33,416 bases of DNA from Methylococcales bacterium. Lineage in GTDB: Bacteria > Pseudomonadota > Gammaproteobacteria > Methylococcales > Methylomonadaceae. Shown here piece after piece: positions 9,983 to 17,260 of this stretch. The DNA lies in contig QVQF01000105.1 in assembly GCA_003584895.1 (NCBI GenBank), positions 1 through 33,416 of the forward strand, written 5' to 3'. The position numbers were made by a program, and so were the translations under genes. The notes under the pieces were generated by a model. That model made no database searches. It had not been told where the DNA came from and was given only the letters and a program-made list of their open reading frames with translations. Every line of letters starts with the position of its first letter. The stretch's first letter is position 1.

Positions 9983-10909
9983 TTAATGTAATGATTGAAT
10001 ATGACCAATTATTTGACCAACAATTCCTGCGGACTTAGTCAAGTAAAACCTTATAGCTTTAACTTTATAAGTAAATATGATCCCAGTAATATATTGACCC
10101 AATTTAGCCCATAAATATTTTGGAATTTTAGTTTTTTCTGGAAAGTGAGCTAAGGTAATTGATCGGTTTCTTTGAAAGCTTTTCAACATAAGGTAGCCCA
10201 ACTTTAGATGATTTAATTCAACATAATGATATTGGACAATCATCGGAATATAGACTAGTTCTTGCTTGGCTTTTATAGCTCTTAATACAAAATCACTATC
10301 TTCACTTCCCATCAAATTATGACGAACGGGCCCCAAAACTTCTGAAAAATTACCAATAATATCAAACACTTTTTTATTAACAATTAGATTTCCACCGCCA
10401 GGAATAAATAACTCTTCCAATGTGCTTAACACTTTATCTCCCAAATTAAAATTAGGTATAGGAAAGGGAGTAATTTTATAATTGCAATCATCATGAACCC
10501 AATCCGGCTCCTCCCCAGTCCAGTCAGGAATAATCTTTCCACAAAACAAACGTGCATCTGGATAGCAATTAATTGCCGTAATTACTGAATTTATATATTG
10601 CTCATCAACTCTGTGATCATCATCTATAAAACCTATCCATCCATCATCAATTTGTGACAATGCGTTATTAAGTGCGTATGATTTTCCAGCATTAAGCTCT
10701 TCTATAAACTGAATGGGTAATAAATGTGTGGTGGTCGATCGATTCTGATAGGCTTGTAATTGGTCAACAGTATCATCCGCACAAGCATTAACAATAATTA
10801 ATATTTTAAAATCTACGTGCGCTGGCATATCTGCATTATTGATTGATGCCAGTGCTTTCAATAGTAATTGAGATCTATTATAGGTACAAATAACTAGGGT
10901 TAATTTCAT
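9983..10909 (-). CDS. Family 2 glycosyltransferase (surface glycan)
   Basis: A 308-residue GT-A enzyme. The start MKLTLVICTYNRSQLLLKAL is the classic GT2 nucleotide-sugar entry. IGFIDDDHRVDEQYI contains the metal-binding acidic cluster, and EELFIPGGGNLIVNKKVFDIIGNFSE plus GSEDSDFVLRA match the acceptor and ED-type catalytic region. The C terminus is basic with a hydrophobic stretch that may lie on the membrane. It precedes the ligase gene by 15 bases, so the two should be co-transcribed and act on the same glycan. The sugar donor cannot be assigned. Confidence 0.85.
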   Translation of the reverse strand: MKLTLVICTYNRSQLLLKALASINNADMPAHVDFKILIIVNACADDTVDQLQAYQNRSTTTHLLPIQFIEELNAGKSYALNNALSQIDDGWIGFIDDDHRVDEQYINSVITAINCYPDARLFCGKIIPDWTGEEPDWVHDDCNYKITPFPIPNFNLGDKVLSTLEELFIPGGGNLIVNKKVFDIIGNFSEVLGPVRHNLMGSEDSDFVLRAIKAKQELVYIPMIVQYHYVELNHLKLGYLMLKSFQRNRSITLAHFPEKTKIPKYLWAKLGQYITGIIFTYKVKAIRFYLTKSAGIVGQIIGHIQSLH

Positions 10910-11055
10910 TTAAACCACTTAAAAACGAAAAAAATTTATTGATGTAATTCGACGAGTTTAATTCATTAGCTATATATCAAGCAGTGGGGCATCCCGCACT
11001 AATTGACAAATACAGTAGTAAAATATAAAAAAATCTAACATATTAACTATGGTTG

Positions 11056-12321
11056 TTATTCTACCATTACAAGATCTAAAGTCTTACATATTTTATCAGT
11101 CGCTCCTTGATTTTGAATCATGAAGGCTTTCGCCTTTTCGACTAGCGTTGCTCTATATGAAGGCTGATCATATAAAATCAATAAGTTAAGAATTAAGGCT
11201 GCTTCATCTTTGCACTGTATCGCGGCATTAGCCACTAATACTTTACGAGCAATCTCTTTGAAATTGGACATATATGGACCAAACATAACCGGAACACCAA
11301 CAGCAACAGCCTCCAATATATTATGTCCTCCACTAGGCACCATACTACCTCCCACAAATGCCACATCAGCACTTGCATAAAGCATTTTCAATTCGCCTAA
11401 AGTATCAGCTAAATAAACATCCGTATCTGAACGTACATTTTCTTTAGACGTGCGTAAAACCACAGCCAATTGCTGTTGTTCGCATTGTTTTTTGACTTCA
11501 GAAAATCGCTCAGGATGCCTAGGAGCGATGACCAGTAATAATTCAGGAATTTTCTTTTTTATCTCTTGATAAAGATCGAGAAATATCGATTCCTCATCTT
11601 TATGAGTACTAGCTATAAGCCATACAAAACGTCCACCAAATAAATCAATTTTTAGTTGTATGCCCTGCTCTATAGTTTCCTGAGGAACTTTAATATCAAA
11701 CTTTATATTGCCTAATGTTTTAACTTTTGAACTGTCTGCACCAATGCTTATAAATCGTGTAGCATCATCTTCAGTTTGTGTCGCCACAAGAGTCACTTGC
11801 GCTAAAGTAGGTCGTACCAGCGAAGGGATTTTTTGAAAACCTAGTGATGATTTTTCAGATAATCTAGCATTTATGATATATAAGGGTATTCTTCTTTTTC
11901 CACAGGCTAAGAAAAGATTTGGCCAGATCTCCGTCTCCATAATGACCGCCAATCTCGGCTTAAAACAGCGCATAAATCGGTTAATTGCATCTGGAATATC
12001 GTAAGGCAAATACACATGAGTAACAGTTTCCTGCATTACCGCATTAACTCTAGCTGATCCAGTCGGTGTTGTTGTAGTAATTAATATCTCTACATTTTGA
12101 TGTTGCTTTTGAATTTGTCTGACTAAGGGGAATACAGCTTCTGCCTCACCTAAGGAAACGGCATGAAACCAAATAACATTTTGTGGATAACTTTTATTGT
12201 ATAAGGCAAAACGTTCGCGCCATCTATGGCGATAAGCGGGGGCTTTTATACTGCGCCAGAGTAACCGCAATAGTATAAAAGGTATAACTAAATAAAATAG
12301 GCTGGAATAGAAATAACGCAT
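11056..12321 (-). CDS. waaA: 3-deoxy-D-manno-octulosonic acid (Kdo) transferase
   Basis: Adds Kdo to the lipid A precursor, joining lipid A to core. The 421-residue length is normal. An N-terminal membrane anchor (residues 1-20) is followed by WRERFALY, the acceptor-site motif VIWFHAVSLGEAEAVFPL with the catalytic-type Glu, MITEIWPN-like METEIWPNLF, and the CMP-Kdo domain with SGGHNILEAVAVGVPVMFGP. The start ATG at 12319-12321 is the obvious one. It is on the same strand as rplI, 74 bases after it, with a hairpin between, and 146 bases before the glycosyltransferase. Confidence 0.95.
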   Translation of the reverse strand: MRYFYSSLFYLVIPFILLRLLWRSIKAPAYRHRWRERFALYNKSYPQNVIWFHAVSLGEAEAVFPLVRQIQKQHQNVEILITTTTPTGSARVNAVMQETVTHVYLPYDIPDAINRFMRCFKPRLAVIMETEIWPNLFLACGKRRIPLYIINARLSEKSSLGFQKIPSLVRPTLAQVTLVATQTEDDATRFISIGADSSKVKTLGNIKFDIKVPQETIEQGIQLKIDLFGGRFVWLIASTHKDEESIFLDLYQEIKKKIPELLLVIAPRHPERFSEVKKQCEQQQLAVVLRTSKENVRSDTDVYLADTLGELKMLYASADVAFVGGSMVPSGGHNILEAVAVGVPVMFGPYMSNFKEIARKVLVANAAIQCKDEAALILNLLILYDQPSYRATLVEKAKAFMIQNQGATDKICKTLDLVMVE

Positions 12322-12330
12322 GACTCAAAG

Positions 12331-12390
12331 TTCAAGGCAAAAGGTTGAAAAACTAATGTTTTCACCTCTCACCTTAATCCCTTGACCTTA
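12331..12390. repeat. Imperfect hairpin built from AAGG/CCTT repeats between rplI and waaA
   Basis: On the plus strand AAGG-type words (AAGGCAAAAGGTTGAAAA) are followed by TTTTC and several CCTT words. On the minus strand GGTGAAAAC-N4-GTTTTTCAACC can fold with one bulge. It may be a weak terminator after rplI. It resembles the heptad-type repeats at 23446-23490 and 33374-33416. Confidence 0.4.
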
Positions 12391-12395
12391 ATAAA

Positions 12396-12845
12396 TTATG
12401 CTTCAGCAGCAACTTTTATTGATAACGTAACGATTACATCAGAATGCAAATTAATGTCGATGGAATATTCGCCAATATGACGTATAGTTCCATGCGGCAA
12501 ACGAATTTGATGTTTTTCCACAGCAATACCAGCCGCAGTAATCGCTTCAGCAATATTTAACGTACCGACTGAACCAAACAATCTGCCTTCATCACCAGCT
12601 TTATGAGTAATTACAACGTCAAGTTTACTTAGCTCATTACCCAGCTTCTGAGCAACACTCAACTTTTCAGCGGCAGCTTTTTCAAGCTCTGCACGACGAG
12701 CTTCAAACTCAACGATTTTCTTAGCTGTTGCAGCAACTGCCTTACCTTGTGGAACGAGATAGTTTCTTCCGTATCCTGATTTAATCGTGACACGGTCACC
12801 TAGGTTACCTAGGTTTGCTATCTTTTCAAGAAGAATAACTTCCAT
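12396..12845 (-). CDS. rplI: 50S ribosomal protein bL9
   Basis: A 149-residue ribosomal protein identical in length to the E. coli form. The N-terminal rRNA-binding domain reads [36 protein letters not shown], then a long connecting helix (about 41-75), then the C-terminal domain with [10 protein letters not shown]. It is the last gene of the rpsF-rpsR-DUF2232-rplI run; a hairpin with A/T-rich flanks follows before waaA. Confidence 0.98.
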   Translation of the reverse strand: MEVILLEKIANLGNLGDRVTIKSGYGRNYLVPQGKAVAATAKKIVEFEARRAELEKAAAEKLSVAQKLGNELSKLDVVITHKAGDEGRLFGSVGTLNIAEAITAAGIAVEKHQIRLPHGTIRHIGEYSIDINLHSDVIVTLSIKVAAEA

Positions 12846-12880
12846 CTTTTAATCCTCATCTTTCGGTTTTAACCGATTAT

Positions 12881-13783
12881 TTATACGCCATCAGGCGTGT
12901 GTTGATTCGATTTTTTTTTTCGTAAATTCAGCCACGGATCACTTAAGCCAATAAGCATAACCAACAGCATAGCATGTGGTATCAAAAACAAGGTGATATA
13001 TAGCATTGCTACCATATAACGAGCTAGTTTTTTAGTTAAAAAAACGGAATGTAATATAGCCGTTCCAATTACTGTGTATAACACAAAAAGCAAAATACTA
13101 ATATTCCATGCAATCTCAGCAATAGTTCCAGTACTAATACAGGCAGTTGCAACGATAGCTAAACTAGCTATACATAACCTCGGCTTTGCATCTAAAGACA
13201 AGAACTCTAACCTGAAACCACCAGGATTATAAAGATTTGACTGCCACCAACGCCCTAAAAACAAACCAAACAGCAAGCCAAATACTGAGCCTGCAGCGAT
13301 AATTCCAGGCATATAATGCGCAAGAGTATCGATAGTTCGTTGAATATCCACAACAGGGGCGTCAGCTGGAATCATTTGTGTAAGCACTGCTTTCCACATC
13401 TCGACAGGATCTGACACATAAAGATAAAAGCCAAAAACACCTATCACACCGATTAATACCGCAATTTCAACTGCTAGAGATAAATGTCGCCCTTCCCTTA
13501 ACACAATTGAAATTAACCAAGCTGGCAACCACAACACCATTACATAAAGCAATGCGAACTGAAAATTACCTAGTATCAAAAAGCCTAATAAGCCAACAGC
13601 TACACTAGAACAGCCTAAAATAGTCAGGCCCTCATATCCACCGCGTCTTAATGTGACTAAAGCAATCGTTGCTGAACTTACAACACTGACTGGAGGCATC
13701 ATTAGCGACAATAAGGCAAGTGTAGAAGCCACTATCATGGCTTGTATTCTACCTCGCATAATATAATTCGCTAAAAAATTCAT
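12881..13783 (-). CDS. DUF2232 (YybS-like) membrane protein
   Basis: A 300-residue inner-membrane protein with about eight hydrophobic segments (for example residues 15-45, 52-75, 78-95, 105-125, 158-180, 205-225, 229-250, 262-285). Its position between rpsR and rplI is conserved in many gammaproteobacteria, where the gene belongs to DUF2232. Function is unknown; some relatives resemble substrate-binding S components of ECF transporters, but no ligand is suggested here. The ATG at 13781-13783 has an AGGGGGG ribosome site and starts 15 bases after the rpsR stop, so it is translated with the ribosomal genes. Confidence 0.85.
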   Translation of the reverse strand: MNFLANYIMRGRIQAMIVASTLALLSLMMPPVSVVSSATIALVTLRRGGYEGLTILGCSSVAVGLLGFLILGNFQFALLYVMVLWLPAWLISIVLREGRHLSLAVEIAVLIGVIGVFGFYLYVSDPVEMWKAVLTQMIPADAPVVDIQRTIDTLAHYMPGIIAAGSVFGLLFGLFLGRWWQSNLYNPGGFRLEFLSLDAKPRLCIASLAIVATACISTGTIAEIAWNISILLFVLYTVIGTAILHSVFLTKKLARYMVAMLYITLFLIPHAMLLVMLIGLSDPWLNLRKKKSNQHTPDGV

Positions 13784-13798
13784 CCCCCCTCTCAGCCT

Positions 13799-14026
13799 CT
13801 ATTTATGTGCGTCGCAGAACGGCAACAAAGCAATAAAACGTGCGCGTTTAATAGCAACACAAAGCTGCCTTTGATACTTAGCGCTAGTTCCTGTAATACG
13901 ACTAGGAACAATTTTTCCAGTTTCAGTGATGTAATCACTTAATAAATCTAAATCTTTGTAATCGATCTCTGTTCCGCCTTCTGCGCTAAATCGGCAGAAT
14001 TTTTTGCGTCTGATGTTACGGGCCAT
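13799..14026 (-). CDS. rpsR: 30S ribosomal protein bS18
   Basis: A 75-residue basic protein starting [17 protein letters not shown], with the conserved [35 protein letters not shown] core. This is the standard bS18, which binds 16S rRNA together with bS6, encoded directly upstream (32 bases). Confidence 0.98.
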   Translation of the reverse strand: MARNIRRKKFCRFSAEGGTEIDYKDLDLLSDYITETGKIVPSRITGTSAKYQRQLCVAIKRARFIALLPFCDAHK

Positions 14027-14058
14027 AATAATTTCCTTAAATCCAATAAGTTATAGTG

Positions 14059-14520
14059 TTAATCAGTGATGATTTCGTCAGCGTCAAAATCAACATCATC
14101 CAAATCAACTTCGTCATCAACATCACTTGTTGCTGACACTACAACCGCTTCTCTAGCTGCGGCGTCTTTGGCTCTGGATTCAGCAGCTTTATTTTCTTCT
14201 GCAGTTGAAGTAGCAATAATGGATGGTCCAGTTATAGCTACTTTTTGCAATAAAGTCATACTACGCAAAATAGCATCATTAAAACGAAAGCCGCTTTCAA
14301 GCTCTTCTAATGTCGCTTGATCACATTCAACATTCATTAGCACATAATGAGCTTTATGAACTTTTTTAATAGGGTAAGCCAAATGTCTACGACCCCAATC
14401 TTCTAAGCGATGTAACGTACCAGATGCTGCTTCGATAGTTGATTTATATCGTTCAATCATCGCCGAAACTTGGGCGCTTTGATCAGGATGGACTAAAAAG
14501 ACAATTTCATAATGTCGCAT
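14059..14520 (-). CDS. rpsF: 30S ribosomal protein bS6
   Basis: Starts [25 protein letters not shown] and contains [26 protein letters not shown], the standard bS6 core of about 100 residues. The tail is long for the family (153 residues versus about 135 in E. coli). After an Ala/Glu-rich linker it ends in a strongly acidic stretch rich in Asp (residues about 133-153). Acidic tails are common in bS6, and in E. coli the tail is extended with glutamates by RimK. It heads the operon and has its own strong promoter. Confidence 0.97.
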   Translation of the reverse strand: MRHYEIVFLVHPDQSAQVSAMIERYKSTIEAASGTLHRLEDWGRRHLAYPIKKVHKAHYVLMNVECDQATLEELESGFRFNDAILRSMTLLQKVAITGPSIIATSTAEENKAAESRAKDAAAREAVVVSATSDVDDEVDLDDVDFDADEIITD

Positions 14521-14532
14521 TATTTTTCCTTT

Positions 14533-14580
14533 CGGTTAAGCCTCCCTTCTCTGTCTTAAAAAGAAGGTAAAGCAAGGAGG
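14533..14580 (-). promoter_or_regulatory. Possible bS6:bS18 autoregulatory leader
   Basis: The transcribed leader can fold CCTCC/GGAGG-type pairs around a 6-bp stem (CCTTCT 14545-14550 with AGAAGG 14562-14567) and carries an ACCGAAAGG stretch just before the start codon. A CCG-containing leader recognised by the bS6:bS18 complex is described for many bacteria. The match here was made by eye only. Confidence 0.3.
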
Positions 14581-14605
14581 AGCGATATGCCCCATTGAAC
14601 CGCGC

Positions 14606-14634
14606 ATTATAAAGACTTTTATGTTATTTGAAAA
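14606..14634 (-). promoter_or_regulatory. Sigma-70 promoter of rpsF operon with GC-rich discriminator
   Basis: On the minus strand a TTTTCA -35 (14629-14634), 17-base spacer and perfect TATAAT -10 (14606-14611) are followed at once by GCGCGG. A GC-rich discriminator is typical of ribosomal promoters under stringent (ppGpp) control. The leader to the rpsF ATG is about 80 bases. Confidence 0.75.
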
Positions 14635-14793
14635 CACTATTACTAAAAATCAACTTTTGTTCGTTATAAAACCTGCTACGACAAACTACCCAATAATGAT
14701 AATATTTTTTCAATTAAGTTGTATGTTGCAAATAACTACTTACCTGAATAATAATGTAACGCATCTTAAATGAAATTTAACAGGTAACTTTAA

Positions 14794-15051
14794 ATGGTAA
14801 ACTACGCGTTCGACTTAGCAATATGGACAGCTCTTTTCTTCATTACGGGTATGTATAAGCCACAATGGCCATTATTCTTTATGAAAAAACCCGAGAGATT
14901 TTTAATTCTTATAATAACCACCGTTTTAGTTATGATTACTTTCACGCTCTATGGTGAAGGAAATCGTCGCGCAAAGCTTGAGTTAACTAATCAACACCCT
15001 GCTGCCCAAGAATCGGCCTCTGCGCCCGTACCAACCCCACAACCCCATTAA
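14794..15051 (+). CDS. Small two-helix membrane protein, unknown function
   Basis: An 85-residue protein. Two hydrophobic segments (about 7-22 and 37-53) are separated by a short basic loop (MYKPQWPLFFMKKPERF). The tail is soluble and ends rich in Ala and Pro (SASAPVPTPQPH). The ATG at 14794 has AGGTAA seven bases upstream. Nearest gene on the left is the divergent rpsF. I do not recognise a family; the even codon use, hydrophobic pattern and ribosome site make it a likely real gene rather than chance. Confidence 0.65.
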   Translation: MVNYAFDLAIWTALFFITGMYKPQWPLFFMKKPERFLILIITTVLVMITFTLYGEGNRRAKLELTNQHPAAQESASAPVPTPQPH

Positions 15052-15325
15052 TATCGACTGGGCTTGCTATTTCAGCGACTAATAAATAACAACCTATTCA
15101 CATTTACTGGACCTGTGTATTTATAAAGAACTTGAAAAGTTTTTCGTTCGTGGTATGTTTAGTGCCTCGGTATATGCTTATTAATAAACACTTCGTTTAA
15201 GTATAATGAAATTACGAATTAGTGATTCAAAGGCATCTACTTGATACCTGATAAAACTTGCCTGTTCGTTAAAGCAATCATTCATTAAAATAATAAATAA
15301 AATTACATTATCGTGAGGATGACAA

Positions 15326-15856
15326 ATGAGTAATGAAGAAAACGTAAAACCAGAAGAAACTATCCAACCACAACCATCAGAAACCAATAACGAATCCGCT
15401 GTCGACCAACTTAAAAGTACTGCCGGCAATCTGTTTTCTTCGTTTCTAAGTTTAAAAGAAACAAATCCAAAAGTATTTTTTGGTGCTATTGCTGGCGTAG
15501 CTGCTCTACTTGTTTTGATGATGTCATCAGGTGGTAATGGTTCAAAACCAAGCCTTTCTGGCCCCAAAATTATAAATCTCTCGGTAGGCCAACGCTACTC
15601 ACTAAAGAGCGCCAATGCTTATGACCCTTCGGCAACAGTTCGTTTAGTTTCAACACCTGGCGCCATAGCCTCATATGACGATACCGAAGAAGCAGACAGA
15701 AGCGGCGTATGCCAACACATGCCTCAAGGTACTCAAGTATCTGTCTTAGACTTTGCCGACGCTTTTGGTAAACAAAATGCTTATGCTAAGGTGAAAGTAG
15801 AGGATGGTGATTGTAAAGGCACTGAAGCTTGGGCATTAGCAATTGATATCCAATAA
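15326..15856 (+). CDS. Single-pass membrane-anchored protein, unknown function
   Basis: A 176-residue protein. Residues 1-50 are polar and acidic (MSNEENVKPEETIQPQPSE). One transmembrane helix sits at about 51-67 (FFGAIAGVAALLVLMM) with a lysine before it and SSGGNGSK after it. The C-terminal 100 residues look like a small beta-rich domain, with VGQRYSLKSANAYDP and two cysteines (CQHMPQG; DGDCKG) that could pair if periplasmic. A GAGGA ribosome site precedes the ATG. The C-terminal part faintly recalls SH3-like periplasmic domains, which I do not press. No partner is visible; the tRNA promoter begins 8 bases after its stop. Confidence 0.7.
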   Translation: MSNEENVKPEETIQPQPSETNNESAVDQLKSTAGNLFSSFLSLKETNPKVFFGAIAGVAALLVLMMSSGGNGSKPSLSGPKIINLSVGQRYSLKSANAYDPSATVRLVSTPGAIASYDDTEEADRSGVCQHMPQGTQVSVLDFADAFGKQNAYAKVKVEDGDCKGTEAWALAIDIQ

Positions 15857-15863
15857 ATAAAGT

Positions 15864-15891
15864 TTGACAGACTTCAAAATATACCTATAAT
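15864..15891 (+). promoter_or_regulatory. Consensus sigma-70 promoter of tRNA-Gly
   Basis: Perfect TTGACA (15864-15869) and perfect TATAAT (15886-15891) with a 16-base spacer. The tRNA begins 17 bases further on, which fits a short 5' leader removed by RNase P. Confidence 0.88.
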
Positions 15892-15908
15892 ACCCTGATA
15901 AATTCAAT

Positions 15909-15983
15909 GCGGGAATAGCTCAGTGGTAGAGCACAACCTTGCCAAGGTTGGGGTCGCGAGTTCGAATCTCGTTTCCCGCTCCA
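15909..15983 (+). tRNA. tRNA-Gly, anticodon GCC
   Basis: Full cloverleaf. The acceptor GCGGGAA pairs with TTCCCGC, the discriminator is T, and CCA is encoded. The anticodon stem is CAACC/GGTTG with loop TTGCCAA (anticodon GCC at 15941-15943). The T-loop has TTCGAAT. It decodes GGC and GGU. Confidence 0.97.
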
Positions 15984-15992
15984 ATATTTAAT

Positions 15993-16021
15993 AAAAAGCC
16001 GCGTTATTTCGCGGCTTTTTT
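15993..16021 (+). terminator. Rho-independent terminator after tRNA-Gly
   Basis: AAAAAGCCGCG at 15993-16003, loop TTATTT, CGCGGCTTTTTT at 16010-16021: an 11-bp stem with a T-run. It separates the two tRNA genes, so tRNA-Cys is reached only by read-through or has its own promoter in the short gap. Confidence 0.92.
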
Positions 16022-16035
16022 ATTTCACATTTTAT

Positions 16036-16109
16036 GGCTGCGTAGCAAAATGGTTATGCAGTGGCCTGCAAAGCCATCTACGGCGGTTCGATTCCGCCCG
16101 CAGCCTCCA
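16036..16109 (+). tRNA. tRNA-Cys, anticodon GCA
   Basis: Acceptor GGCTGCG pairs with CGCAGCC, T discriminator, CCA encoded. The anticodon stem GTGGC/GCCAT holds loop CTGCAAA (anticodon GCA at 16068-16070). The T-loop is TTCGATT. It decodes UGU and UGC. Confidence 0.96.
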
Positions 16110-16132
16110 AAAATGTATCAAAGCTGCATATT

Positions 16133-16167
16133 AAACCCGCAAGTCATTTGACTTAGCGGGTTTTTTT
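16133..16167 (+). terminator. Rho-independent terminator after tRNA-Cys
   Basis: AAACCCGC (16133-16140) pairs with GCGGGTTT (16156-16163). Inside, AAGTC pairs with GACTT, with a single unpaired A. Seven T residues follow the stem. Confidence 0.9.
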
Positions 16168-16480
16168 ATGCCAAACAATAAGCAATGGCTCGCAATAAAA
16201 ATCGACAATTTATGCTGTAACTTTTACAGTAGCTATATTCGCCCCCATAAAAACCACATAGAACCCCTAAAAAACACAAACATCTACAACTAGCCTTGAG
16301 CACATAAAATAATAAATCAACCTTAAAACAAATTAGCGACCTTCAACAAATAATCTAAATAAAAAACATCATGCAATATTTCGCTTAAGTTACTCACAAG
16401 CAATCATATAATTACTCGTTAAGTACCTCGAAGTAGAATCCCGCATCTATTAACATAAAACAGACCTGAGATTAAATACT
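16168..16480. other. Gene-free AT-rich gap before yajQ
   Basis: I see no gene in these 313 bases. The only structure is a small hairpin CTGTAA-CTT-TTACAG at 16215-16229. The plus strand is rich in A and C runs. It presumably contains the yajQ promoter, but no confident -35/-10 pair stands out. Confidence 0.5.
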
Positions 16481-16963
16481 ATGCCTTCTTTTGATATTAT
16501 TTCTGAATTTGATACCCACGAAGTAAAAAATGCAATCGACCAAGCGAATAAAGAAGTAACGACACGCTTTGACTTTAAAGGCACAAACTCAACAGTTGAA
16601 CTCACTGACGAAAAATTGATCATGATTTCTGAATCTACTTTTCAGTTACAACAAATGTTCAGTGTAGTCTGCTCTAAATTGAGTCGACGCGGCATTGATG
16701 TCGGCTGCATGGAAGTTGGCGATGCAAAAGGTAGCGGTAAAATGATGCGCCAAGAAATCACACTTAAACAAGGACTAGACTCATTGTTCGCAAAAAAAAT
16801 TGTTAAACTCATTAAAGACAAAAAATTAAAAGTCCAAGCCGCCATTCAAGGCGACAAAGTACGTGTGACCGGTAAAAACCGCGATGATCTTCAAGAAGTT
16901 ATTCAAATGCTCAGAAATGAAAAGCTTGAAATGCCCTTACAGTATGATAATTTTCGAGATTAA
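16481..16963 (+). CDS. yajQ: YajQ family nucleotide/RNA-binding protein
   Basis: A 160-residue cytoplasmic protein starting MPSFDIISEFDTHEVKNAIDQ, with TTRFDFKGTNSTVEL and QVRVTGKNRDDLQEVIQMLR-like segments typical of YajQ (DUF520). The fold is two ferredoxin-like domains. Members bind nucleotides or RNA, and in Xanthomonas and Pseudomonas a YajQ protein binds cyclic di-GMP and modulates a transcription regulator; whether this one does is not visible from sequence. It stands alone with a long hairpin after its stop. Confidence 0.94.
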   Translation: MPSFDIISEFDTHEVKNAIDQANKEVTTRFDFKGTNSTVELTDEKLIMISESTFQLQQMFSVVCSKLSRRGIDVGCMEVGDAKGSGKMMRQEITLKQGLDSLFAKKIVKLIKDKKLKVQAAIQGDKVRVTGKNRDDLQEVIQMLRNEKLEMPLQYDNFRD

Positions 16964-16969
16964 GTAACC

Positions 16970-17000
16970 AACCTTCAACGCCTATTAGGAGTTGAAGGTT
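16970..17000 (+). terminator. Long hairpin after yajQ, terminator-like without T-run
   Basis: AACCTTCAAC (16970-16979) pairs perfectly with GTTGAAGGTT (16991-17000), and CCT/AGG pair inside the loop. There is no T-tract on either side, so termination or mRNA 3' end protection are both possible. Confidence 0.55.
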
Positions 17001-17131
17001 AAAACTACTGCCAAAACTAAAATGGAATAACCCTCCACCTAAAAACCTTTAACTTTATACAATCCCAATTCCCACTTAAATACCTTTTATTCAACTTACA
17101 AAGATTTGTACAAGTTTTGTTAAACTATATT

Positions 17132-17160
17132 TTGACATGCAGCCACTTAGTTGTTACATT
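17132..17160 (+). promoter_or_regulatory. Sigma-70-type promoter of the sigma factor gene
   Basis: Perfect TTGACA (17132-17137), 17-base spacer, TACATT (17155-17160). It predicts a start near 17167 and a leader of about 94 bases. A second TATAAT lies at 17235-17240, but it has no good -35 and would leave almost no leader. Confidence 0.7.
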
Positions 17161-17181
17161 ATTATGAAATGATGAATAAAC

Positions 17182-17220
17182 AAATCGTCAATAATAGCAT
17201 CAAGCTAACACTGACGATTT
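17182..17220 (+). promoter_or_regulatory. 9-bp inverted repeat in the leader of the sigma factor gene
   Basis: AAATCGTCA (17182-17190) and TGACGATTT (17212-17220) are perfect complements around a 21-base loop, 40 bases before the start codon. It could be an RNA hairpin in the 5' leader or, since it is a DNA dyad, a repressor site between the two candidate promoters. Confidence 0.5.
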
Positions 17221-17260
17221 GAAGCTTAAATATATATAATGTTTTCGGGAGTTTTTTGTT

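Noticed and set aside
15181-15567. Minus-strand frame of 128 residues
   Set aside because: It is antisense to the better-supported membrane-anchored gene at 15326-15856 and has no ribosome site or recognisable features.
15939-16151. Reading frame of about 70 residues across the two tRNA genes
   Set aside because: It is made of tRNA and terminator sequence; both strongly folded RNAs explain the bases.
17235-17240. Main promoter -10 of the sigma factor gene
   Set aside because: There is no -35 at a good distance and it would leave a leader of only about 14 bases; the upstream TTGACA-17-TACATT is better.
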